From assembly GCA_027943245.1 (NCBI GenBank), contig JANDJZ010000969.1, positions 1 through 14,994 on the forward strand: 14,994 bases of DNA. The letters run 5' to 3'. The notes under the pieces were generated by a model. That model was not told the DNA's origin, searched no databases, and worked only from the letters and a program-made list of their open reading frames with translations. Shown here piece by piece: positions 7,658-14,994 of the stretch. Position 1 is the stretch's first letter. Each line of letters opens with the position of its first letter. The translations under genes and the position numbers were made by a program. This DNA comes from Acanthamoeba sp. SK_2022b (lineage: Eukaryota; Discosea; Longamoebia; Acanthamoebidae).

Positions 7658-10600
7658 AACACAGCTTGCAAAACACCACCACAGTGGCAGCAGCAGCAGC
7701 CAAGGGAGCTGTCGGCCGGTAGGCAGTACCTTGGCTTCGCCTTTCTCAATGTTGGCGAGGATGCGAGGCCAGTCTTGTGGCATGGCTGTCTCGGCCGTCA
7801 GCCAGAGGGCCTTGGAGTAGCTGTCGACTTCCTCTCGAGTCTTGGACTCCTTGAGCGCCGCTGCGATGCTGTCAAGATCCCATCTGCCGTGTCTCTGCAA
7901 TTGTGCAACAACAACCAACAACAACCAACAACAACAACAACCAACAACACATGGTGAGGAGCGTCGTGTGTACACACGAGGCCAAGAGCAGAACAGAGAA
8001 GAGGTGGGCGCACCTCGCAGGCCTTGACAAAGGTGTTGAACTCCCGCCTGTTCCAGCTGCTGAATCCGTCGGCTAGCAAGGCCTCCTTTTCTTCCTCCTC
8101 TTCCTTGGTGAGTTCCCCAAAGTCGGGCTGTTCCTCCGCCTCCTCCTTCTCCTTCTTGGCGTCGTCGTCATCGTCGTCTTCTTCGTGGTCTGGCTTCGCT
8201 GCCTCGGCTCTGCCCTTGCTGTTTTGCCATTCCACCTTGGCCTGTTGTGGGCGATTTGAGAGGGGGGGGGAGCGGAGTGAGGACAGGCCGCAGGCAGGCA
8301 AACAGGCAGGCCTCGTGGGCGGGGTTGTGTGAGCACCGTGTAGGCGGCGGCCTCCTTCTGCAGGAGCTGGTGCAGGCGAGCGGGAAAGAGCTGGAAGTCG
8401 TGGAGGACCGGCTGCTTGAGGGCTCTCGGGGTGGGCGCTTTCTTTGTGGAGGAGCTCTTGTCGGGCCGCATAACGCCGCGATAGTACCCGTCCACGGAAT
8501 AATCCTTGGCCACCTTGCGCGTGCGCGAGGGCAGCTTCAGCCACCCCAGCTTCTTCTTCCCTCCTCGCGCCTCGGCCGAGTAGTCAACGCCCTTGTACAC
8601 GCAGCACCACCACCACCCCGCGTGAGTGGAAGGTGGAGACTGGGGCGGGGAGCGAGAGAGCGAGAGAGCGAGAGAGCGAGAGAGGAGAGGCGCTATATGT
8701 GGTGGTGGGTGGTGGGTGGTGGGGAAAGGAGAGAACGCGCGCGTGTGGGCGGTGTCGATGGGTGTGTTGGGTTGGGTTGGGTTGGGTTGGGTTGGGTTGG
8801 GTTGGGTTGGGTTGGGTTGGGTTGGGTTGGGTTGGGTTGGGTTGGGTTGGGGGGGTGTTGGGGTGACGAGGAGAGGTGCCACCAACGCACTTGGAACTGG
8901 TAAAGGGAGGCCTGCGGGTTGGCGCTGCTGAGGGAGAAATCGAGCAGGGTGTTGGAGCTGGACTGGAACTTGTCGTTCAGCTCCTCGGTGCGCTGAGCGC
9001 CGCGAGAGATGATGAGGTCGATGTCCTCGTCGGTGATGGTGCTGTCGCGGGATTTGAAGATCTCGTCGGCGCCGAACCGGATCATGGAGAGGAGCTCCTC
9101 TTCGCCCAGGGCCTTGTTCTTTTCCGCGAGGCGGCCCTGCTGGATGACCACCGCGTCCAGGTGCAGCTTGGCCTCGGCCCGCTCGATGATCTTCTCCTCG
9201 ATGGAGCCGTCGGTGACGAAGCGGAAGACGGTGACGGGCTTGGTCTGCCCGATGCGGTGCGCGCGGTCCTGCGCCTGGAGGTCGGCCTGGGGGTTCCAGT
9301 CCGAGTCGTAGAGGACGACGGTGTCGGCGGTGGCGAGGTTGATGCCGAGGCCGCCGGCGCGGGTGGAGAGGAGGAAGACAAAGACGGGCGAGTCGGGGGC
9401 GTTGAAGTCGTCGATGGCGCTCTCGCGCTCGAGCGTGTGGCTGCTGCCGTCGATGCGGCGGTACTCGTGGCCGCGGAGGAGCAGGTAGTCCTCGAGGATG
9501 TCGAGGAGGCGGGTCATCTGCGAGAAGATGAGCACGCGGGAGCCCTGCGCGCGGAGCTTGGGGAGCAGCTTGTCCAGCACCACGAGCTTGCCCGCGCTGG
9601 TCACCAGGTGCTCGCCCTCCACGTAGGGCGGGCCCGGCTCGGCGCCCTCGAAGAGGTAGGGGTGGTTGCAGGCCTTGCGCAGCTGCATGACCAGGTTCAG
9701 CAGCCGCATGCGCCCGGCCCTGCCCTTGACCGCGCCGTTGATGGCCTCGATGTCGCGGGTGAGGATCTTGAGGTACCACTCCTTCTGCACCTTGGACATG
9801 CCCACGAACAGCTTGATCTCCTTCTTGGGCGGCAGGTTCCGCTCCACCTCCGCCTTGAGCCGCCGCAGCAGGAACGGCCGGAGCACCAGGTGCAGCTTCC
9901 CCACGATCTCCTCCGCGCTCGGCCCCGCCTCGACCCCCTCCTCTTCGCCCTCCTCCTCCTCGCCCTCTCCCTCGTGGTGGGGCTGCTGCTGCTGGTGGGG
10001 CTGGTCGAGGTTGAACCAGCTGTCAAAGTCCTCGGAGGAGCTGAACACCTCGGGGAGGAGGAAGTTGAGGAGGGCCCACAGCTCGTGGAGGTTGTTCTGC
10101 AGCGGCGTGCCCGTGAGGAGGAGCCGGAACTGGCTCTTGTAGATGCGCACCACCTGGGAGAGGATCGAGTTCTCGTTCTTGATGCGGTGGGCCTCGTCGA
10201 TGATGATGTAGCGCCAGCTGAACTTGCCCAGCGCGGCCTTCTCCTTGACCGCCATCTCGTACGTCGTCACCAGCACCTCAAAGGCCCCCGGCAGCAGGCG
10301 CTGCGCGCGCAGCTCCGCCCGCTCCTCCTTGGCCCCGTGGAACTTGAGGACCTCGAGCGAGGGACACCACTTGCGGAACTCGTTCATCCAGTTGGAGAGC
10401 GTCGTCTTGGGCACGATCACCATGTGCGGCCCGCCCAGCCCCCTCTCGTGCTTGAGGTACCCGAGCAGCGTGATGCTCTGCAGCGTTTTCCCCAGCCCCT
10501 ACACCCACCCACCCACCCACACCACACCACCCACCCACGCACACGTCGCTGCTTAGTGGCCAACCAGGAGGAGGAGGAGGAGCAGTAGGAGGAGTAGTAG

Positions 10601-11540
10601 TGCGCCACACACTCCATCGATGTACTCGCACGCGCATACGCGTAATTACGCGTACCATTTCGTCGGCCAGGATGCCGTTGATGCCGTTGTGGTAAAGATT
10701 CACGAGCCAGTTGACCCCCTCCACTTGGTAGTCTCTCAGCGTGCCCCCTTCGATCCCTGTGCGCACGCACGCCCGCCCACAGGACGCCACAGTCAGCAGC
10801 CACAGGCGCCGGCGCGTAGATGCTACAGCTTTGCGGTGAGAAGGGCGTGGGAGTGTACAGGAAGGCGAGCTGGAGATCCATCTTGTGGCCACACTCTCCT
10901 CTTCGTCCATTTCGCCGTGCAAGATCTCCTCATCTTCTTCTTGTTCCGTGATTCTGCCCCTTCGCTTCTTGCCCGTCGCCTTCCCCTCCCTGACAGGCCA
11001 CAACAAACAAACGAGGCAGAGAGAGAGAGGGTTTCAGCAAGAGGCCCAAAACTGCCAGGCAGCCTCTTGATGACGCACTTAGTGTCCTTGGCAGTGCCTC
11101 CCTTGATGAAGTGCGTGAAGATTTCCGTTTGCTGCAGCAGATACTTGAGTCGGTCTGACTTTGCCTGGCCCTGTGTGAACGAGTGATGGCGCAGACCGAA
11201 TTTAGACCAACCAAGCAACATGCACACCGATCCGATCGGGTAGAGATGGCACAACCTCCTGGGCCTCCACTGCCTGATTTTGATGGGAGCGCGCTTCCTG
11301 CAGTGCGTCCTTCTGCTGCCGGCGCAAATCGCGCAAACGATCCTTATCCTTCCGCCGCACTTCCTCCAGCTGTTCCTTCGTCCTTCTCGAGGAACCTTCT
11401 TCATCTTCTTTCGGAGAGATGTTGCTGGCGCCCTTCTCCACCGAAGCTGCGTCCTCACGAGGCGTTTCTGCAACTTCCATCAACTCCTCTGGCTGTTGTC
11501 CTGTGTCGGCAGACGTCTTTGGCGCTTCGTTAACCTCCAT
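7072..11540 (-). CDS. ISWI: ISWI/SNF2H-family chromatin-remodelling ATPase, ten exons
   Basis: Nuclear ATP-driven motor that slides and spaces nucleosomes. Exons: 11540-11256, 11170-11079, 10989-10859, 10756-10656, 10498-8891, 8591-8337, 8241-8014, 7894-7730, 7559-7263, 7197-7072. All joins are GT-AG and phase-consistent, giving 1095 residues, close to the family's usual 1000-1100. Visible in order: charged N-terminal helix (about 50-95); [17 protein letters not shown]; AutoN-like [15 protein letters not shown] (135-149); Walker A GLGKT (204-208) following ILADEM; DEAH (304-307); [10 protein letters not shown] (about 331-339); helicase motif [11 protein letters not shown] (581-591); QDRAHRIGQ (613-621) with the arginine finger; HAND from 740; SANT about 880-945; SLIDE with [11 protein letters not shown] and [11 protein letters not shown] to 1054; a basic tail ending KRRKLDE. 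Oddities are a Gln/His/Glu-rich insertion (about 369-398) in the ATPase core and an acidic run after HAND. The start is the only in-frame ATG. The first donor (11255) is the least certain junction. Confidence 0.95.
7612..7658. repeat. GATA/TAAA microsatellite in ISWI intron 8
   Basis: About four GATA units followed by about eight TAAA units on the + strand, inside intron 7560-7729. On the sense strand this is a TTTA/TATC tract lying upstream of the SLIDE-exon acceptor, where it may act as the pyrimidine-rich region. Confidence 0.9.
7906..7949. repeat. CAA/CAAC microsatellite in ISWI intron 7
   Basis: Imperfect CAACAACAACC run on the + strand, so GTTGTTG on the sense strand, about 10 bases upstream of the acceptor of intron 7895-8013. 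The same type of tract recurs in two introns of the neighbouring gene. Confidence 0.9.
8651..8690. repeat. AGCGAGAG octanucleotide repeat in ISWI intron 5
   Basis: Four near-perfect copies of AGCGAGAG on the + strand, a CTCTCGCT pyrimidine-rich tract on the sense strand, placed 60-100 bases upstream of the acceptor at 8592 within intron 8592-8890. Confidence 0.9.
8767..8851. repeat. (TTGGG)17 telomere-like array in ISWI intron 5
   Basis: Seventeen uninterrupted perfect copies of TTGGG on the + strand (CCCAA on the sense strand), followed by a G run, inside the 299-bp intron 8592-8890. Four or more consecutive GGG runs with TT loops meet the G-quadruplex pattern, here on the template strand of ISWI. 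The intron is the longest in the gene, largely because of this array. Confidence 0.95.
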
Positions 11541-11704
11541 CGTGTGACCGCAAAACAAAATATCGGCCCCTGGCGGATGCAATCACGAAAGGCTTTCTTG
11601 GCGCCAAGACCACACAAAAAAATAATAAATAAATAAATAAAAAAGGAACGTATGGAATGTATTGAGGGGGTTGGGGTTGCTTTGGTTTGGTTTTTGGGTC
11701 AGAC
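11541..11704 (-). promoter_or_regulatory. 164-bp intergenic: PPWD1 3' end and ISWI promoter
   Basis: The space between the cyclophilin stop and the ISWI ATG must hold the 3' end of one gene and the promoter of the next, as both run on the minus strand. A 12-bp perfect palindrome CTTGGCGCCAAG (11597-11608) lies about 57 bp upstream of the ISWI ATG; its TTGGCGCCAA core resembles an E2F/DP site. A TTTATTTATT-rich sense tract (about 11621-11643) lies beside it. No TATA box is evident. The E2F reading is inference from motif likeness. Confidence 0.45.
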
Positions 11705-12506
11705 TCAAGCGGTGATGTCGATGTTGATGATCTTGACGTCCTGGAGGGGCTTGTCGTTCTTGTCGGTCTTGACCTTTTCGAGGGCCAGCACGACCTCGGA
11801 GCCCTTGGTGACGCGGCCAAACACGGTGTGCTTGCCGTCGAGGCGCGGGATGGCGGCGGTGGTGATGAAGAACTGGGAGCCGTTGGTGTTGGGCCCGGCG
11901 TTGGCCATGGAGACCGTGAAGGGCCTGTCGTGGCGGAGCTTGGGGTGGAACTCGTCCTCAAAGTCGGCGCCCCAGATGGAGGTGCCCCCGGTGCCGTCGC
12001 CGAGCGGGTCCCCGGTCTGCGCCATGAAGCCCCGGATGACGCGGTGGAAGAGGAGGCCGTTGTAGTAGCCGTTGCGCGAGTGCGTGGCAAAGTTCTCGAC
12101 GGTCTTGGGGCACTCGACGGGGAACAGCTGCACGTGGATGTCGCCCATCGTCGTGTGGATCACCGCCGCCGACCCGAGGTGGCTCGCGATGGGCTTGGCC
12201 GCCGCCACCGCCTCGTCCTTGGGCGGGCGCTCGTTGAACACGTCCCGCCCGCCGTGCAGGATGTCCTCCCCCTCCTCCGGCTCCCGCTGGCTGAACAGGT
12301 AGAAGCGGTTCTTCTTGAACGCCGCGCACACCAGCGTCGGGTCCTCCTCCGCGTCCGCCCGCATGTCCCCCGTCTCCACCGACCCCTGCGTGCGCCCCTG
12401 GTACAGCGCTATCGCCAGGAAACGCTCTGTCGCCTCCACCTGCCCATTCATCCGTCACCACGCGGGTCCCGCAATGCGCGTGCGGTGTGTGTGTGATGTG
12501 ATGTGA

Positions 12507-12538
<32 letters not shown>

Positions 12539-14703
12539 TGTGTGGTGGTGGTGGTGGTGGTGGTGGTGGTGGTGGTGGTGGTGGTGGTGGTGGTGGGATA
12601 CCTTGCCGATGAGCCTAACAAGCTGGTTGGTGACGAGGTTGACCACCTTGATGCCGGCCATGGTCGGGTACAACACAAAGTTGCCGCTGGCGTCGAAGAT
12701 CACGTTGGAAGGCGGCGCCTTGTCCTTGGCCACGTCCAGCGCCTTCTCCACGGCCACGCTGGGGCGCACGAAACGAAGCGGGCTGAGTGCCGAGGCCAAC
12801 AACCAACTACAACAACAACAATAACAACCAACAACAAGAGGCATGGCGTTGGGTGGCTTACCGGCGACCGAAATCGATGGGGTCGAGCCTGTAGGGGGAG
12901 GAGCCGTCCCTCTGCGCATCCACAAACACGCTGAGAGCCTCGTTGTAGGTCCGGCTGATCTTGCCCGTGAGGAACCTGAAGATGCGCACCTGCGCCAGGA
13001 GGAGGGGCAAGGAAGGGAAGAAGGAGCGGACGTGATTAGCTCGAATCGAGAGAGGCTCTTGCGCCTGGTAATTTAAGGTGGACCACCACAGGGGCGCGCC
13101 GACACGCGCATGCGCACGCACGCACGCACGCAAGTATATATTACCTGCCTGTCGTGCGACATGGTCGCGAAGAGGCGCCCGTCGGGGCTGAATTCGAGGG
13201 AGACAGGCAGAGTCTTGGATTTGGCAAACTCATACAGGTCGGTGTCGGTCTTGTACGCGAACTTGACGGAGCCGGCCGGGAAGGAGAAGTCGTTGGCGGA
13301 CCAATACTCCACCATGCCCTTGCCGTCCACGGAGACCACGGCCTCGAACGCCTCGTTGGACTTCATCAAGCGCACTGAACGCACCACGCACACAGCACCA
13401 ACGTCGATGTGAGTCTCGTGATGAGGTGTCCCTCACGGTGCGGCGGGGCGGGGCGGGGTCGTCACCAGGCGCAGAGTGGACGCGAACCACGTGCTTGGGC
13501 GTGGGCACGCCGTCCTCCACGTCGGGGTTGATCGAGTAGAGATAGATCTCGGGACCCTCGGCGCTGGCCACCGCCACCAGAGGTCTCCCGGTGGCCCGCT
13601 GCGTCACCCACTCGCACACCCCGGGCACGAAGGGCAGCGAGATCATGTTGATCATGTCTGCGTCACGCGTACGCGCCATGCAGGGTCAGAGCTTAACACT
13701 GCGGTGACAGCGCTGGTAGTTTTCAGGCCGCAAACGATGACAACAAACAACAACAAACAACAACAACAACAAACAACAAACAACAACAACAACAAACAAC
13801 AAACAACAAACAACAACAACAACCAGAGAGACCACAGGTCTTAACAGAATGAATACACCGGAAAAATGACGCGCGCGTGCACTCGAAGAGAGAGAGAGAG
13901 AGAGAGAGGGAGATTCGATAGCGGTGAACAAGACAGAGGGATTAAGCGTACCAAAACCGGCGATGTCGAAGATCTTGAGTGTCTTGTCGAGCGAGCTGGT
14001 GCACAGCAGCGTTCCATCGCGGCTCACAGACAACCCAGCCACCGGCCCTGTTGTAGTAGTAGTAGTAGTAGTAGTTGCAGTTGTTGTTGCGAGTGGACGG
14101 GTGAGCGGCACGTTGGGCGCGTTGCGAGTGTTGTGCGGGTTCGGTGTTTTGCTTGGATGGATGGATGGATGGATGGGGGGAGGAGAGTGTGCGTGTGGGA
14201 CGAACCGACGTGGGCGCGGAAGTGTTTGACGAATTCGACGCCCTCGGGCTTCTTCTTCCAAAACTTGACGTGCCCGTCCTTGCTCGCGGTGATGAAGAAG
14301 TCCTTGCGCGACACGGCCGTGTGCGTGACGTGGTCGCGGTGCATGTAGCTCTTCTCATACATCTCGGCGCATGGAAGCCGCTGCAGATAGAGCTGCTCGA
14401 ACTGCAAGACTACAGCTCTCTGTGTTAGCTCGTGCCAAGGGCAACCTCACTCGGCGCCCACCAGCAGGCATGTGTACCTTTCTTCTTCTTCTTCTTGGTG
14501 CTAGGCGCTTCGCCACTGGGCCGCGGTGGACCAACCGCAGGGGTTGTAGCAGTGGCGGCAGCAGCGGGATCTACCTTGGGCTGCTTGGGGTGGGGGGGCG
14601 CATCGGCGCTCTCGCCAGGGACGCCGGCTGCAAGTGTAGCATCTTTCTCCTCAACCTCTCCCTGGTTCTCGTCACGCTTCCGCTTTCCCTGCTGTGCCTC
14701 CAT
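11705..14703 (-). CDS. PPWD1: PPWD1-type WD40-repeat cyclophilin peptidyl-prolyl isomerase, eight exons
   Basis: Nuclear cyclophilin of a family found with the spliceosome; it combines WD40 repeats with a C-terminal peptidyl-prolyl cis-trans isomerase domain. Exons: 14703-14478, 14409-14206, 14047-13952, 13657-13466, 13374-13145, 12989-12862, 12758-12602, 12439-11705. All are GT-AG and phase-consistent, giving 655 residues (human relative about 646). The N terminus is basic, with KRKRDEN and a poly-Lys run (likely nuclear signals). The hallmark YEKSYMHRD (about 93-101) is followed by [37 protein letters not shown] and FRFLTGK in the WD40 part, then FKKNRFYLF and DVFNE in the linker. The isomerase spans about 502-655 with FHRVIRGFM (catalytic Arg about 544), [19 protein letters not shown] and DGKHTVFG. 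The tryptophan that contacts cyclosporin in CypA is Arg here (about 610). The ATG at 14703 is preferred because the upstream in-frame codons hold no other ATG. Confidence 0.94.
12507..12596. repeat. (TG)13 and (TGG)18 microsatellites in PPWD1 intron 7
   Basis: A TG run (12507-12532) and 18 perfect TGG copies (12543-12596) lie in intron 12440-12601. On the sense strand the CCA run begins only about 5 bases after the 5' splice site, and the CA run follows it. Confidence 0.93.
12797..12838. repeat. CAA-type microsatellite in PPWD1 intron 6
   Basis: Imperfect CAACAACAATAACAACC tract on the + strand (GTTGTTG on the sense strand) within intron 12759-12861, closer to the donor end. Confidence 0.88.
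13741..13824. repeat. CAACAAA microsatellite in PPWD1 intron 3
   Basis: 84 bp of CAA and CAAA units on the + strand (TTGTTTG on the sense strand) in the long intron 13658-13951, about 80 bases from the acceptor. A separate GA run lies at about 13888-13908 in the same intron. Confidence 0.92.
14053..14176. repeat. (GTA)n and (TGGA)n microsatellites in PPWD1 intron 2
   Basis: About seven GTA units at 14053-14074 sit directly upstream of the sense-strand acceptor at 14048. About five TGGA units at 14155-14176 lie in the donor half of intron 14048-14205. Confidence 0.88.
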
Positions 14704-14883
14704 TTGATTGATCAATCGACTCACTCACCCTACGCTGATTTTTTGTTTCGGGTGTCTGTCTCGCCCTTTTCCTCGCTTTTTCCTTGAGGCGAGAAACTTG
14801 CTAATTCCAAGAATTCCTCCGGAGAGGAAGCCAGCGCACTCCGGTCTCATCTTTCCCGCTCAACAACAGGCACCTGTCGTATC
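14704..14883. promoter_or_regulatory. 180-bp divergent promoter region
   Basis: It separates the PPWD1 ATG (minus strand) from the ATG of the right-hand gene (+ strand). It contains a 12-bp perfect palindrome GATTGATCAATC (14706-14717) right upstream of PPWD1, an inverted repeat TTCCTC-cgga-GAGGAA (14814-14829), pyrimidine-rich blocks (14749-14785), and TTTCCCGC (14852-14859), which equals a common E2F site on the + strand, 25 bp before the right-hand ATG. No TATA box was seen. Functions are inferred from motif likeness only. Confidence 0.5.
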
Positions 14884-14994
14884 ATGCGCTCCGCTGCTGC
14901 CGCTCCCGTGAAGAACAGCCGTTCCCACCAGGCGCTTCGCGCCGCTGCCCAGCGTTCTGCCAGCCTCGGTGCTGTGCGTGCTCTTGTACCTTCC
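14884..14994 (+). CDS. divergent gene, 5' end only; possible mitochondrial presequence
   Basis: Begins with ATG at 14884 and stays open for 37 codons to the window edge. The visible N terminus (MRSAAAAPVKNSRSH onward) has five Arg, one Lys, many Ala and Ser, and no Asp or Glu. This is the composition of a mitochondrial targeting peptide, so the product may be imported into mitochondria. The third codon positions are GC-rich like the two neighbouring genes, which supports real coding. The mature part lies outside the window, so no function can be assigned. An intron could begin soon after the visible part. Confidence 0.6.
   Translation, partial: MRSAAAAPVKNSRSHQALRAAAQRSASLGAVRALVPS

Noticed and set aside
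8767..8851. TTGGG array as an actual telomere end
   Set aside because: It is internal, only 85 bp, and flanked on both sides by exons of one gene that splice together in phase.
8876..10588. 570-codon open frame on the + strand opposite the main ISWI exon
   Set aside because: It mirrors the high-GC codon usage of the ISWI exon; the minus strand carries all helicase motifs, and the + product is Leu/Glu/Val/Arg low complexity without family features.
11222..11256. Alternative first-intron donor of ISWI at the downstream GTGCAT
   Set aside because: Also in phase, but it leaves an intron of only about 50 bp and adds residues without family similarity; the GTTGTG donor at 11255 gives a normal 85-bp intron. 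Not fully excluded.
11687..12496. 269-codon + strand frame opposite the cyclophilin domain
   Set aside because: Antisense shadow of a conserved isomerase exon in GC-rich DNA; no recognisable motif.

Overview
The window is nuclear DNA from a eukaryote with compact, intron-rich, GC-rich genes. A high-GC coding style, introns of about 65-300 bp crowded with microsatellites, 160-180 bp intergenic gaps, a short-LTR copia element and the protein families present would all fit a free-living amoebozoan such as Acanthamoeba. That assignment is inference; nothing here proves it.

Left part, about 1-7070: repeat-rich and largely non-genic. Degenerate TGTGGTG/TGATGG-type satellite arrays (about 105-1294, 1491-1655, 3620-4105) read G-rich on the + strand. 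They then flip to the C-rich CCACAACACC orientation (about 4263-5235 and 5336-5775) and flip back near 5775. Embedded in them are a Ty1/copia LTR retrotransposon on the minus strand (5' LTR 3394-3619, decayed gag-PR-IN-RT interior to about 1655) and a second LTR copy (1295-1490). The element has lost most of gag, the second half of the integrase core, the RT YVDD region and RNase H. Its primer binding site matches the internal anticodon-arm sequence of initiator tRNA-Met, as in Drosophila copia, rather than a tRNA 3' end. After the satellite come a short transposase-like relic (about 5846-6154) and AT-rich intergenic DNA.

Right part, 7072-14994: three closely packed genes. An ISWI/SNF2H-type chromatin-remodelling ATPase lies on the minus strand (7072-11540, ten exons, 1095 aa modelled). 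Upstream of it and in the same orientation is a PPWD1-type WD40-cyclophilin (11705-14703, eight exons, 655 aa modelled). A third gene, transcribed divergently on the + strand, starts at 14884 and leaves the window after 37 codons of an Arg/Ala/Ser-rich, mitochondrial-presequence-like N terminus. Exon boundaries were placed by hand from reading frame, GT-AG ends, phase agreement and similarity to known family members; every junction is phase-consistent and both models run from ATG to stop.

In function, the ISWI gene would encode the motor of nucleosome-spacing complexes, and the cyclophilin is a family associated with the spliceosome. The shared neighbourhood looks like ordinary gene packing rather than a dedicated system. 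I did not find a convincing new multi-gene system. The points most worth checking are the half-tRNA priming signature of the copia element, the polarity switches of the satellite, a 17-copy TTGGG array inside an ISWI intron, an unusual C at position +4 of most 5' splice sites, and loss of the cyclosporin-contact tryptophan in the cyclophilin.
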